Translations under genes and position numbers: made by a program
Assembly (NCBI GenBank): GCA_035578175.1
Contig: JAQMRL010000014.1
Span: 11,384,274-11,448,273, forward strand
DNA length: 64,000 nucleotides
Direction of reading: 5' to 3'
Source: Catonia carolina
Lineage: Eukaryota; Arthropoda; Insecta; Hemiptera; Achilidae
Notes under the pieces: model-generated
What the model saw: only the letters and a program-made list of their open reading frames with translations
What the model was told of the DNA's origin: nothing
Database searches by the model: none
Shown here: positions 31,768 through 43,904 of the stretch, one piece after another
Layout of the letters: every line of letters starts with the position of its first letter
How positions within the stretch are numbered: the stretch's first letter is position 1

Positions 31768-32086
31768 TTTTTTAAATCCCTAATGTGTAGGCTATACGCT
31801 GCAATCTGTTCAATTCAGAACAATAAGCTACCCCATGACCCAATGAGATGAGGATGATATGTATAACGTGTAAATGAGGTGTAGTCTTGTACAGACTCAG
31901 GCCGACCATTCCTGAGAGAGTATGGCTAATTGAACCCCAACCATCAAAGTACACCGGTAACCACTGTCTAGCACTCAAATCCGTATAAAAGTAACTACCT
32001 TTAGTAGGATTTGAACCAGGAACCTTCGTCTCCGAAAATCAGCTGATTTTGGCGACGACTTTACCTCTAGACCAACCCGGTGGGTT
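31768..32086 (-). mobile_element. SINE-B, full copy
   Basis: The minus strand starts ACCCACCGGGTTGGTCTAG (A box region), B box GGTTCAAATCC, body and tail. It forms an inverted pair with the next copy. Confidence 0.8.
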
Positions 32087-32150
32087 AATAATAAATAAAC
32101 ACATTATTTTAATGTTGTTCTTACAAATTTCTATTGACTAAAAAATTATA

Positions 32151-32471
32151 CCCACCGGGTTGGCCTAGAGGTAAAGTCGTCGCCAAAATCAGCTGTTTAA
32201 CAGCTGATTTTCGGAGACGAAGGTTCCTGGTTCAAATCCTAGTAAAGGTAGTTACTTTTATACGGATTTGAATACTAGACAGTGGTTACCGGTGTACTTT
32301 GATGGTTGGGGTTCAATTAACCATGCTCTCTCAGGAATGGTCGGCCTGAGTCTGTACAAGACTACACCTCATTTACACGTCATACGTATCATCCTCATCT
32401 CATTGGGTCATGGGGTTGCTTATTGTTCTGAATTGAACAGATTGCAACGTACACATATTAGGAATTTAAAA
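32151..32471 (+). mobile_element. SINE-B, full copy with target duplication
   Basis: Head CCCACCGGGTTGGCCTAGAG; A box GGCCTAGAGGTAAAG, a palindrome CAGCTGTTTAACAGCTG between the boxes, B box GGTTCAAATCC; ends in an A-run. AAAAATTATA occurs on both sides (32141-32150 and at the tail), a target duplication. Confidence 0.85.
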
Positions 32472-32482
32472 AAAATTATAAC

Positions 32483-32904
32483 CTGATATTCAAATAAATA
32501 ATTTAATAAATAAATAAAAAAAGTAATTTGCTAGAGTAAATTTATAATAATAATTTCATATAGACAATTATATAAAAATATTTTTAAATAACAAACAAAA
32601 TATTTGTGCAGTTCTTTACATGAAATTGAAAATTACTACAAAGGTAATTTAATATTGAATTTTCAAACTTAAAGCTATCGAAAAAGTAAATTTTCCGGGT
32701 GATGTAAACCAAACAATTTACTCAAGGAAAAAAAAGTGAAATTTAAGTGAGGTAATACACGAATCACAAAATATTAAAATTTTCATGATAAAGAAAATAG
32801 TGAAAGGTGATCAATTAATTTCATAGTTATTTTATTTTCGTAATAAAATTCTCTGTGAAAGAATTTTCAATTACAAATTACGTTTTAAATTCCTGGGAAT
32901 CTTA
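32483..32904. other. AT-rich DNA without recognised features
   Basis: No gene or repeat was recognised. Confidence 0.35.
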
Positions 32905-33317
32905 AAAAAACATTTTTACTACGACAGTATAGACCTCCCAAATATTTCAGCAGACTTAACGCTTACGCTACCTTGTAGGGGATAAAAAAACTTAGTATAT
33001 GAGGTGATTTTTAAAAATATTGGAGAAGTCATTTTTGAGAAAATTGCAAAACAGTGAAAAATCGCATGAATTACCTTCTACTTCCAGTTGACCGATTTTG
33101 ATGAAAATGATCGTGTCGGGTCCCCCGTACTGGAACTTAAGTAATGTCTTAAGTTTCAGCTTCGTACTATGATCCGTTCTTGAGATATTTTGTTCACAGA
33201 TACACATATGCAAATCGCTAAAAACATTGTTTTTGGTTCAGGGGGCCTGAACTTGTGTATATCCAAGAAAAACTCGATTTCGAAAAATGGAGAAGAAAAC
33301 AATACTTTCCTTCCCTT
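32905..33317 (-). repeat. HINE-like repeat, 5' half, diverged
   Basis: Matches the family from the CTTGTAGGG(G)ATA block to CAATACTTTCCTTCC; shorter microsatellite and many substitutions (for example CCCCCGTACTGGAACTTAAG). Confidence 0.7.
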
Positions 33318-33319
33318 TT

Positions 33320-33667
33320 GTTTAGGACCATCAGCCGAAAGGCTGGTTTGTTCCTCTAGAGGCTTTACGAAGTAAAACGAGGAGTGAGGTAGTTTACTTA
33401 TGCCTTCCTCCCTGAATGGAAAAGTTGCTTATCAGCATGCCCGGCACTCTGAAATACATCAACTTTCCACCCTGCAAATGATACCTACATTCACCACAAG
33501 GCCTGACTGTGAATGAAATTTATTACTTTCAGAGGAGATTACTGTGACTAGTGTCTCTACTTCATCTGTTCTTAAATGTTTTAATCATATAATTGGTTGA
33601 CCATGTAAAAAGAAACAGAACTATTTTTTTGTAGCCCTGAAACTAATAGGTAAAGTACAAATAATTT
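33320..33667 (-). mobile_element. CAA-tail retroelement, 5'-truncated
   Basis: GTTTAGGACCATCAGCCGAA to AGGTAAAGTACAAATAATTT; it stops short of the TGCCCATAAC end and abuts a mariner fragment. Confidence 0.7.
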
Positions 33668-33675
33668 AATTTTTT

Positions 33676-33928
33676 CCCTAAGGTGAAATCAGCATTAAAA
33701 GGGACAAGATTTGAGTCTGTGGAAACTGTAAAAGAGAAAGCGGCACGTGTCCTGAAAGAGCTGACAGAAGATGACTTCCAGCACTGATTCCAACAATGGG
33801 AAATTCGCATGGAGCGTTGTAGGGATAGAGAAGAAGTGTATATTGAAGGTGACAATAAGTGATTATGTATAAAATAAAAATTAAAGTTTTTTACAATGTC
33901 AGTCTCGGTATTTAATAGCCACACCCCG
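33676..33928 (+). mobile_element. Mariner 3'-end fragment
   Basis: CCCTAAGGTGAAATCAGCAT through TTTGAGTCTGTGGAAACTG to the terminal TTTAATAGCCACACCCCG, followed by TA. Only the last ~250 bp of the same mariner family. Confidence 0.75.
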
Positions 33929-33930
33929 TA

Positions 33931-34355
33931 CTTTAAATATCAACATGTAATACGTACGTCATCACCATGATGAAGTTAAGACATTTTTAAGATGACGCCA
34001 TTTCGTTGTTATTTTTATACACAACTTAAAATTTGAGATGTGTATGTGTGTTTTTATGATAAAGCGAGGAGGGGGTGTACACCAACTTATAATGCCAAGG
34101 ACAGGTCATTTTTTTATTCATTTAAACCGGTAAAAAAAGGTATAGCAACTTAATTATTAACTTACGGTATTATTGTATAAAAAACCATCTATAAAATTTC
34201 ATAATTTAAATGCATGTGTGCCCGTTATCGTATTTGTAATTCTCAAGAGATGTACCTGAAAGAGGACCAATAAAATTTTTGTATTTTATATTTTTACAAT
34301 TAACATTTTCTCGATCATCAAGGACGAATTTATGACATTCCGACTTTAAAAATAA
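33931..34355. other. AT-rich DNA without recognised features
   Basis: No gene or repeat was recognised. Confidence 0.35.
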
Positions 34356-35301
34356 TCTGGTATGAAACACTCACACGACTTTCTCTTGCCAATGCAAATA
34401 ATTAACAATATATCCTAACATTAGTAATAAAACAAAAACAACCAAAAAAGCTAACCTCAATAAACATAACCTAATTTTAATCAAGAGTGAAAGACACAAA
34501 ATGAAAATCAACTCCACTCAGTTTGGCTTAAAAATACGGAAACTCACTCTTTCACAATAAACTAGGCTCTGTAGAGAAAAATGATTTAAATAAAACTGTA
34601 GATATTTTAATTTTCTATAAATTTTATTTTTATTCACTTTAGTCGTTAATTGCATGCTAAGGCTGCAATCTTAAAAAAAATCGATTTGTTTTTTACACAT
34701 TCTGGAAAGAAAAAACCTGAAAATCGCTAATTACCACTAAACTAAGCGTTCCCTACACAAAAACATGTTTGAAATAAAAAATTTAGTTTTATAAACTCTC
34801 TACAACTTTTATCATATGCAATTTGTCTCTAAAATGCATATGAAAACCGCAATCTTAAAAAAACAAATTTTTTTACGTGAAAACAGCCTCCCAAAAAATT
34901 TCAGCAAACGTGGCGTCTACCCTATCTTGTAGAGCATAAAAAATGTAGTAAACCAGGCAATTTCAAAAAAAATCGTAAGACCCGTTTTTGTGAAAATCGC
35001 AAAAAAGTGAAAAATTACACGAATAAACTACTATTTCCGGTTGACAGATTTTGATGAAAGTGTTAGTGTCGAGTCCTCTACTGGTACCTAACGTAAATTA
35101 CGAGTTTCAAGTCGTACGATGTTCCGTTCTTGTGATATTCTGTTCACACATACACACAAACACACACACACACATCGCTAAAAACATGGTTTTGGGATCA
35201 GGGAGTCTGAAAACGTGTATATCCTGTGAAAACTAAATTTCGAAAAATCGACATGAAAACAATACTTTCCTTCCTATACATTCATAAAGACAAGAGAAAG
35301 T
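34356..35301 (-). repeat. HINE-like repeat, full length
   Basis: Left TCTGGTATGAAACACTCACAC; right ATTCATAAAGACAAGAGAAAG. Microsatellite ACACACAAACACACACAC at about 35150-35175. Confidence 0.85.
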
Positions 35302-35462
35302 AAAAATACAAAAAATCATTAATTGACGCTAAACTAAGCTTGGTGAAAATAAAAATTGTTTTTTTTTCCTAATTTACTATAATTTTACTGATACCAAGGT
35401 CACAACCTTAAAAAAACAACCAGATCACAGCCTCTTCACGAATTTTAGCAAATATAGTTTAT
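35302..35462 (-). repeat. HINE-like internal fragment
   Basis: CGCTAAACTAAGCTTGG, CCAAGGTCACAACCTTAAAA and ACGAATTTTAGCA match the internal part of the family. Confidence 0.5.
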
Positions 35463-35470
35463 CAGCTATG

Positions 35471-36653
35471 TCAACACTCGTGCGATGTAGCATCCATGCG
35501 ATGAGCCTCCATCGCATGCGCTCAGAGGCATGCCATTTCATCTGTCCGCACTCGTTTGAAGAGCTTTATGTCAAAAAAAAACTTAACGAATAATTTTGAA
35601 CACTACACTAAATTAAAGGCTGTTCTTTCCTGCGTTGATTGGTTTGATTCAGATTATTTTATTTTGAAGCTAGTCGGAGATGCATAAAGAGTACTCATAT
35701 TTTAGCCGGTTTTCCGTTAATGTGGTTTTTAAACGTCCGTTACTCCGTCCAGTCTTTTCATAAAAGAACGGCGTTTAAGTACGTTAAAGATCAGCGTTTT
35801 CTCTTTAGAACATTTTAAAATTTAAGTCTGATGTTCTATTTTGAAATGCCGGTCATTTTTTTTTTAAAAAGTGTATTTTGGTTTCATGTAAAGATAGGGA
35901 AATGATTTTGGACTGAACTATGCATTTTTACAGCAGTATTGTGCCATGTATCGTATATTGCATTTGTAATTAGAAATAGATATGTGGTGTTAATAGAAAA
36001 TTTTATTAGCCTCTAAACATCTTGAGAGGAAACTGAGCTCTATAGCGGTATCCGCTCCGAGTATAGTCGTTTAGAAAAACAGACTTCTGCGTTTTTCCTG
36101 CTGAAACTCATTCCGTAGCTCATTTTGAATTATTTAACGATGTTTACATTAAAAAAACGCTTTGCTTGACATAATACTGTTGTGAAAATGCATATTTCAG
36201 TCCAAAAATCATTTTCCTACCTTTACGTGGAGCCAAAAAGCAATTTTTTAAAAATGGCCGGCATATTAAAACGGATCATGAAATTTAACTTTTAAAAAAT
36301 TCATAATAGATAGAAAAAACTCTGATCTTCAACGTACTTAAACGCCGTTGTTTTATGAAAAGCCTCGAAGGAGTAACGGACGTTTAAAAACCACATTAAC
36401 GGAAAACCGGCTAAAAACTGAGTACTTTTTTGCGTAAATTGCTGAAGTTATCGCCGATTAATTTCTAACTAAAACAATCTAAATCAAACCAATCAATGCA
36501 GGAAAGAAGAGGCTTTAATTTAGTGTACTGTTCAAAAATATTCGTTATGTTTTTTTTTTTTAGATAAAGCTCTTCAAACGAGTGCGGGAAGGCAGTATGC
36601 CTCTAAGCACATGCGATGTAGCAAGTTGAAAAAGAAAGCGCACGAGTTTGGAC
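35471..36653. mobile_element. Long foldback element, 1.18 kb
   Basis: Outer ends GTCAACACTCGTGCG (35471) and CGCACGAGTTTGGAC (to 36653). Arms of about 570-590 bp hold matching blocks such as CACTCGTTTGAAGAGCTTTA and its inverse at about 36565-36585, and TTAAACGTCCGTTACTCC and its inverse at about 36370-36390. Centre near 36060. Non-coding and unrelated in sequence to the element at 9259-10429. Confidence 0.8.
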
Positions 36654-37251
36654 AATCCTATACGGTTACCCTTTCTTACATGAGACAAACATGTATTTAT
36701 AGTACATTATCAATTTTATTAATAAAAAACAAAAAAAATAGAAGCCCTATCAAATGTTATCATATTTGAAGAAATTATACTCCTATATTACAAAATTTCT
36801 CTCATTATCCTATTGCAAAAAAAATCAACTGTATTGTTTTGTGTAGTAATATATTTAATATTTTGTTATACTGTATTCGAACAACTATAACAAATAAATC
36901 ATAATATAGGTCGAATAGATTAGATGCAAAATAAATTAAAAAGATAAAAACAAAATGAACGGCTATTTTTATTATTATTATTCTTGTTATTATTACTGTT
37001 TAACGTAAAGTAGATAGGAGAAAGTTCCACACGGTGTTCCTTGTAGGAGCCTAACTGAAATACCGACCTGTGTTTCGTTCACCAATCACTGGCAGTCTCC
37101 GGTCTACACCAGATTACCTAACTCCGTCGTTCACTCGCTTAATACAGTTCCAATAACATGGCTGCTTCATATTTACAAATTAACAATCACCAGCGTCATG
37201 GTTCGAGGTAGTCACTTGAAAAAACCTTTGTCTCTTTATCAAATTACAAAA
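36654..37251. other. AT-rich DNA, unassigned
   Basis: No gene is seen. ATTATTATTATTC-type simple sequence near 36970-36995; a less AT-rich part at 37020-37190 has no match I know. Confidence 0.35.
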
Positions 37252-38111
37252 TCTCATGTAAAACACTCACACAACTTTATCTTGCCAATACAAATACAGA
37301 ACAAATTAACCTAAAATTAGAAATAAACAAAAAACTAACCTCAAAAAAACTTAACCCCATTTCAATCATGAGTGAATGATGCAAAATGAAAATCAACCTC
37401 AGTTCAGCTTAAAAAAATGGAAAATCACACTTTCACGCTAAACTAGGCTCTGTAGAGAAAAATGCTCTAAATAAAAGTTGTAGATTTTTTAATTTTCTAT
37501 AAATATGATTATAGACTTTTGTTGTAAAATGCATACTAAGGCTGAAATCTTAAAAAAATCAATTTTTTACACGTTTTCGTGAAAAAAAAAACAGAAAATC
37601 GCTTATTACCGCTAAATATTGTTATACAAACAAAATGTTTAAAAAGTTGTAGGATTTTAAATTCTCTACAACTTTTATTATATACATTTTTGCGCTAAAA
37701 TGCATAATAAAGTAGCAATATTAAAAAAACAATTTTTTTTACGTGGAAACAGCCTTACCAAGAATTTCAGTACACATGGCGCCTACCCTATCTTGTAGAG
37801 CATAGAAAAATTTACTAAATGAGACGATTTAAAAAATGATTTAAAAAATTTTAAAAAATCGGTCGATCGATTTTGATGAAAATGTTCGTGTTGGGTTCTC
37901 TAGTGGTACCTTACTTCAGTTTCAAGTTCGTAGGATGTTCCGTTCTTGAGATATTTTGTTCACACACACACACTCACCAATGCTACAAAAAAATGTTTTG
38001 TTGGTTCAGGGGGTCTGAAAACGTGTAGATCCGGTGAAAACTCGATTTCGAAAAATCGACATGAAAACAATACTTTCCTTCCTATATATATTCATATAGG
38101 CACGAGAAAGT
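37252..38111 (-). repeat. HINE-like repeat, full length
   Basis: Left TCTCATGTAAAACACTCACAC; right TATTCATATAGGCACGAGAAAG. Short microsatellite; a small deletion lies near 37840. Confidence 0.85.
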
Positions 38112-38272
38112 AAAAACTAACCTCAAAAAAATAACCTAATTTTAATCATGAGTGAATTATGCAAATTTAAAATCAACGTTTGGCTTAATAATACGGAAAA
38201 TTACTCTGTCACGCTAATCTAGACTCTGTAGAGAAAAATGCTGATATTAAAAGTTGTAGATCTTTAAATTTC
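38112..38272 (-). repeat. HINE-like 3'-region fragment, tandem to the previous copy
   Basis: AACTAACCTCAAAAAAATAAC to AAAGTTGTAGATCTTTAAA; it lacks the terminal hairpin and is cut by the CAA-tail copy. Confidence 0.65.
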
Positions 38273-38667
38273 CTGTGTTGTTAAGGTCATCAGCTGAAAG
38301 GCTGGTTTGAACCTGTAGAGGTTTTACTAACTAAAACGTGGAGTGAGGTGGTTTACAATTACCTTTCTCACTAAGTGGAAAAGTATGCTTATCAGCATGC
38401 CGAGCCCTCTGAAAAGCACATATTTTTCACTCTGCAAATGACACCTCCACTTCATTCACCACAGGGTCTGGCTGCATAATTAAATTAATTACAGAGGAGA
38501 TAACTCTGATAAGTGTCTTTTACACCTCTACCTCTTCTGTTCTTAAATTATTCAGTCATTTAATTGGCTGACCATGTGATAAGAAACAGAAATATTTATT
38601 TTAGCTTTGCAACGGACAGATTGAGTGTAAATAATTTTGACACTCCACCTGTCTGTTATGGGCAATT
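38273..38667 (-). mobile_element. CAA-tail retroelement, full length
   Basis: GTTGTTAAGGTCATCAGCTG to CCTGTCTGTTATGGGCA. Confidence 0.75.
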
Positions 38668-38744
38668 CCTTCCCTATATATCATATTTCAGGGGAAGATA
38701 AAGTAAAATTTCAGACTCTTACCTGATTTCAAACCTAGAGTCTT
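38668..38744 (-). repeat. HINE-like 5'-end remnant
   Basis: TTCCTTCCCTATATATCAT then GGGGAAGATAAAGTAAAA resembles the reverse 5' end of the family. The following 50 bp recur at about 39300-39355. Confidence 0.4.
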
Positions 38745-39057
38745 CAACCCATAACAGGTGTATGGAGTGTTAAATTATTTACACTCGTTCTGCCAGTTCC
38801 AGGACTACAAAAATAAGTTCTATTTCTTAACATATGTTTACCCAATTGTATAACTGAAGAAGCACTTAAGAACAGAAGAGGTAGAGTTGTAAAAGACATT
38901 TAGTCAGAGCTATCTCCTCTGAGAGTAACGAATTTCAGTATACAGCCAGACCCTGTAGTGAATAAAGTAAAGGTGTCATTTGAAGGGTGGAAATTAGATG
39001 CTTTTCAGAGGGCCTGGCATGCTGATAAGCATAGTTTTCCACTCGGTTAGGAAGGTA
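38745..39057 (+). mobile_element. CAA-tail retroelement, 3'-incomplete
   Basis: Starts CCCATAACAGGTGTATGGAG and is cut at CACTCGGTTAGGAAGGTA, losing its 3' third. Confidence 0.7.
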
Positions 39058-39062
39058 CCGGT

Positions 39063-39310
39063 AGAGTAGTTTGAGTCCGTTCCCCTAGTGGAACCTAACT
39101 TGAATTCCGAATTTCCGTTCCTCAGATATTTTGTACACACACGCGCGCGCGCGCGCGCACGCACACAAACACATATAAAAATCGCTAAAAACATGGTGTT
39201 TGGGTTCAAGGGACCTGAAAACGTGTATTTTCGATGAAAAATCGACACGAAAACAATAATTTCCTTCACTATATATTCATATTTTTATTATAGGGCTAAA
39301 GAAATTAAAA
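39063..39310 (-). repeat. HINE-like 5' fragment with (CG)n microsatellite
   Basis: From CTAGTGGAACCTAACTTG to CTATATATTCATATTTTTAT; microsatellite ACACACGCGCGCGCGCG at 39134-39165. Confidence 0.7.
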
Positions 39311-39697
39311 TTTCAGATCCAAATCTGATATTTAAGCAAGAACATTGAACCCATAACAGGCAGGTCGAAAGTTAAATTATTTACACTCGTTCTGCCAGTT
39401 CCATGGCTACAAAAACAGGGGTATTTTCCGTTTTCTTTATGCCACTATTAAATTCGAATTCCCTGAAGGGTTACACAATTCTCCCACTGCTGCGTCTAGC
39501 GCACCAATCTGACTAGAAATATTCTTGCGTAGTGTCAACTCCACACCGATTTCACAGTTACTTACTATACAGTCTGCTATGAATTTCGCTACGAGTTGCT
39601 TAATAAAATTCGGACGGAGGAAGATGCTGCAGAGTTCCTTCAGGAAAAGGGGTTATTACATAATCCCAGAAGATGTGACAACTAGAAAAGTATGTGT

Positions 39698-39795
39698 GAT
39701 ACACTCACACGACTTTCACTTCCCAATGTCAATAATTAAAAAACATAACGTAATAGTATAATGTAGCGTAGTAATAGCAAAATTCAATTAAAAAA
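39698..39795 (-). repeat. HINE-like 3' end, solo, diverged
   Basis: GTGTGATACACTCACACGAC then TTTCACTTCCCAATGTC; only the terminal ~95 bp. Confidence 0.55.
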
Positions 39796-40610
39796 TCTGG
39801 TGTGAAACACTTACACAACTTTCTCTTGCCAATGCAAATAATTAACAATAAACCTAACATTATTAATAAAATATTAGAAATAAACAAAAAACTAACCTCA
39901 AAAACATAACCTTATTTTAATCATGAGTGAATGACGCAAAATGAAAATCGAATTCAGTTTGGCTTAAAAAAACGGAATATCACACTTTCACGCTAAACTA
40001 GGCTCTGTAGAGAAAAATTCTCAAAACAAAAGTTGGTGATCTCTTAATTTTCTATAAATTTTTTTATATACACTTTTGTCGTAAAATTCGTACAAAAGCC
40101 GAAATATTAAAATAATCGATTTTTCACACGTTTTCGTGAGAAAAAAGAGAAAATCGCTAATTACTGCTAAACTAAGCGTTATACAAAAAAATGTTTGAAA
40201 TAAAAGTTGTAGGTTTTTAAATTTTCTACAACTTTTATTATATATATTTTTGCGCTTAATTTATATTAAAGCCGTAATCTTAAAAAAAAAACAATTTCTT
40301 TACGTGAAAAAACAGCCTCACCAAGAATTTCAGCAAACATGACGCCTACCCTATCTTGTAGAGAATACAAAAATTGAATAAACCAGGCGATTTTTAAAAA
40401 ATTGAAGGACCAGTTTTTGAGAAAATCACAAAAAAGTCAAAAATTACACGAATAAACTACACACGCGCGCGCGCGCGCACACACACACACACTCACACAC
40501 CAATCGCTAAAAACATGTTTTTTGTATAGATCCGGTGAAAACTCGATTTCGAAAAATCGACATGAAAACAATACTTTCCTTCCTATATATTCATATAGGC
40601 AAGAGAAAGT
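39796..40610 (-). repeat. HINE-like repeat with internal deletion
   Basis: Left TCTGGTGTGAAACACTTACAC; right ATATAGGCAAGAGAAAGT. The block between CGAATAAACTAC and the microsatellite (ACACGCGCGCGCGCGC, 40459-40500) is deleted. Confidence 0.85.
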
Positions 40611-41352
40611 AAAAATATAACTTAATAGAAATGTAGTACTACTAATAGCAAAATGAAACAATAAAACAATCAAAATCTATAATAAAAATTGTGATTTTGT
40701 CCGTACATTTTTACATAATGCCCCAAATTTTGTTCCTACGCCAGATCTATCAAGTAAACACTGAAAATAAGTTCAGCTGAATTTTTGTCTATTTGACTGT
40801 ATGTAACGGAATCACGCAAGAACCGCCGAACCAAATTCAATGAATTTCGGTATCTAGGTTCTGTACATAATCGAAATGAAAATAGGCTACATATTTGTTT
40901 AATATCACAAAGGGATGGGGAGTTCAGAGGGAGGGGTAAACAAAAAACTACGAATATCTCCGTTAAAAGTCAAAGTATCAAAAAATGTTATACAATCGAA
41001 ATTACGAAACGTTTAAAGACAAATAAGTTTATATAAAGTTTTTCATTTTCATGCATAATAACGGAGATATTACCAATTAAGAAAAAAATAAACATGTCAA
41101 TATTTTTAGAATATTAACATATAAAATAAACAGAACAATAAACATAGGCCTAGGCGCCGGTAAAACCCGTATTCATTCAGTCAGTTACCTACCTACCCAT
41201 TCCACCCTATACACCCATTGTCGGTCACATTTTCAAAAATGAACAAGTATTCTTAATAGTTCGTTAGTTAACCATCGTGGTGTTCCTATTTTGATTTGCC
41301 TTTCATTTATTATGAAAATAATACAGCTCTGCATATTTTAATTTAAAAATAC
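40611..41352. other. Unassigned repeat-like DNA
   Basis: AACCGCCGAACCAAATTCAA followed by TTTCGGTATCTAGGTTCTG resembles motifs widespread in insect non-autonomous elements. No boundaries were found and no gene is seen. Confidence 0.3.
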
Positions 41353-41520
41353 TAGGTCTCGCTTTTATTTTACGTCCAACTATGTTTTTCATTAATAATA
41401 ATGCTGACGTTGAAAGGAGGTACAAGTAAATAACAATAAATGATTAAGGAATATCAGACCTGACAGGAATCGAACCGGTAAACCAACTGACCGTCCACAG
41501 AACCAAGAAAATCGTTCGAA
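41353..41520 (-). mobile_element. tRNA-derived SINE, diverged (SINE-A-like)
   Basis: Shares TTTTACGTCCAACTATG, a GACGTTGAAAGGAGG block and an inverted B box (GGAATCGAACC) with SINE-A, but much changed. Confidence 0.5.
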
Positions 41521-42266
41521 GAACGCGGATACTTTAGCTAGTATGAAATAAAACAACAGAGCGAGTAACATAGTACTGTATACTGGGGCTGGGAAGGACG
41601 TATGTACGCGTGCGTGAGTGTGTCTGTCTCAGTATGAGTATTCAGTAAGGCAGGGAGTGGGAGAAATGAACAAGTGTGAAACCCTTCAGGGAATTCGGAT
41701 TTAATAGTGGCATACAAAAAACGGAAAAGACACCAAAAATTAGTACTGTTTCTTAACACATGGTCAGCCAATTATATGACCGCAGCATTTAAAACCGAAG
41801 AGGTAGAGAGGTAGGTTTAAAATACACTAATCATAGATATCTCCTCTAAGAGTAATGAATTTCATCATTATACAGCCGAACACTGTGGTGGAATGAAGTG
41901 AAGATATCATTTGCAGGGTGGAAAGTAAATACTTTTCAGAGGGTCTGGCATGCTGATAAGCATCCTTGTCCACTCAGTGAGGAAAGCAATGGTAAACCAC
42001 AACACTCCTCGTTTTACTTAGTAAAACCTCTGGAGTATCAAACCAGCCTTTCGGTTTAACAGTCTAACAAACACTCCTGATATTTGACACCCCTTTGAAG
42101 CTAGCAATAAATTCGCTTAAAGCGCAGGCGCTATTCCTCCAATCACACCTTTTATATGAACAGCAGACACCGGCTTTATAATTTTTCCATGAAAATTAAA
42201 GCTTAAAAATACAAAGATTAAACGGTTATAGTTCATTTAGTTTTTTTTAAATAAATTATTAAAAAA

Positions 42267-43163
42267 TCTGGTGTGAAACAATCACAAAAGTTTCTCTTGC
42301 CAATGTAAATAATGAACAATATAACCTAACATTAACAATAAAACATTAGAAATAAACAAAAAAACTAACCTCAATAAACATAACCTAATTTTAATCATGA
42401 GTGAAAGACGCAAAATGAAATTAACCTCAGTTTGGGTTAAAAAACGGAAAATCGCTCTCTCACAAATTAGGCTCTGTAAAGAAAAAAGCTCTAAATAAAA
42501 GTTGTAGAACTCTTAATTTTTTATAAATTTGATATATACTTTTTTGTCGTTAATGGCTGAAATCTTTTTAAAAAAGTCGACTTTTTACACATTTTCGTGA
42601 GAAAAAACAGAAAATCGCTCATTACACTAAACTAAGCGTCATATAAAAAAATGTAAAAATAAAAGTTGTAGGATTTTAAATTCTCTACTACTTTTATTAT
42701 ATACATTTGTGCGCTAAAGAGCACATTAAAGTCGCAATCTTAAAAAACAATTTTTTTACGAGAAAACAATCACCCCGAAGAATTTCAGCAGACATGGCAC
42801 CTACCCTATCTTGTAGAGGGTAAAACATGCGGTAAACGAGGCAAGAGAAAATCGCAAAAAAGTGAAAAATGACACGAATAAACTACTACTTCTGATTGAC
42901 CGATTTTGATGAAAATGTTCGTGTTGGGTTCTCTCGTGGTATGTAACTTAAGTTTCAAGTTTCAAGTTAGTACGATGTTCCGTTCTTGAGAAATGTTGTT
43001 CTCGCGCGCGCGCGCACGCACGCACACACACACCAATGGCTAAAAACATGTTTTTTGGGTTCAGGTGGTCTGAAAACGTGTAGATCCCGCGAAAACTCGA
43101 GTTCGAAAAATCGACATAAACACAATATTTTCCTTCTATTTTTTCACATCGGTAAGAGAAAGT
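42267..43163 (-). repeat. HINE-like repeat, full length
   Basis: Left TCTGGTGTGAAACAATCAC; right CACATCGGTAAGAGAAAGT; microsatellite CTCGCGCGCGCGCGCACGCA at 43002-43033. Confidence 0.85.
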
Positions 43164-43904
43164 AAAAAAATTATTAAAGTTTTAGATATGAAAATATTTT
43201 TCCAAAAAACAGATCCTGATAAATTTATTTTGTATTTTATTTGATTCAAAACATATCAAATTAAAATTAATTTAAATCATCTAAGAAAATGTTATGTATT
43301 GTTTAAACTATTTCTAAATGAAATAAATTAATTATTATAATAACAGTGAATAAACAAATATATAATTACCTCTTAAATGACATCACCAATTCATTATTCA
43401 CGAACCCAGTCTTTCCAATCAAAACAAGTACAGTTATATACAGTTCAATACGTTTTGCATTACAAACAAGTAATAAAAATAATTATAGAATTATAATAAC
43501 CTATCACATCACTTTTTCAAAACAAGTACATATTATAATTAAAAAAACAAAACATAAATATTTTATCACTACGAATTACATTATTTTAAAATTATTACGG
43601 TATTTTTTGTGAAATTCTTAATTAAATTGAAATGATTTTAATAAATTTACAATTTAGAAACAATAAACTAAAGGTGGTGTTAGATAAATATTTCACATTT
43701 GTTAGTTCGTTTTAAAACAACCTGCGATTTAACGAAATTCACGTATTGTACAACAATGTACAATAGTTCATAAAGCGAAAGCTCCGTTTGAACTGGTTGA
43801 TAGAATTCAACACAGCATCCACGTCACTAGGTAAACAGGTTTACCAACTTAAATAAAATAAACAAAAAATATGTTATATGTTTACTATTTATTATTTAGT
43901 TTAT
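43164..43904. other. Very AT-rich DNA
   Basis: An 88-codon ORF at 43346-43612 has composition expected by chance in AT-rich DNA. No feature supported. Confidence 0.4.

Larger units (their letters stand above)
39419..41734. mobile_element. DNA transposon with ~55-bp TIRs, nested insertions
   Basis: GGTATTTTCCGTTTTCTTTA and then GCCACTATTAAATTCGAATT at the left (39420-39472) match the inverse of 41680-41734. About 2.3 kb, with a HINE-like copy and a SINE inside. No transposase was recognised; the superfamily is unclear. Flanks are A-rich, so the target duplication is ambiguous. Confidence 0.65.
39350..42075 (+). mobile_element. CAA-tail retroelement split by a TIR element
   Basis: Left piece 39350-39418 (AACCCATAACAGGCAGG to GGCTACAAAAACA) and right piece 41735-42075 (TACTGTTTCTTAACACATGG to TTTAACAGTCTAACAAAC) are consecutive parts of one copy. 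Confidence 0.7.

Noticed and set aside
43346..43612. 88-codon plus-strand ORF
   Set aside because: Composition is that expected of random AT-rich DNA; no domain.
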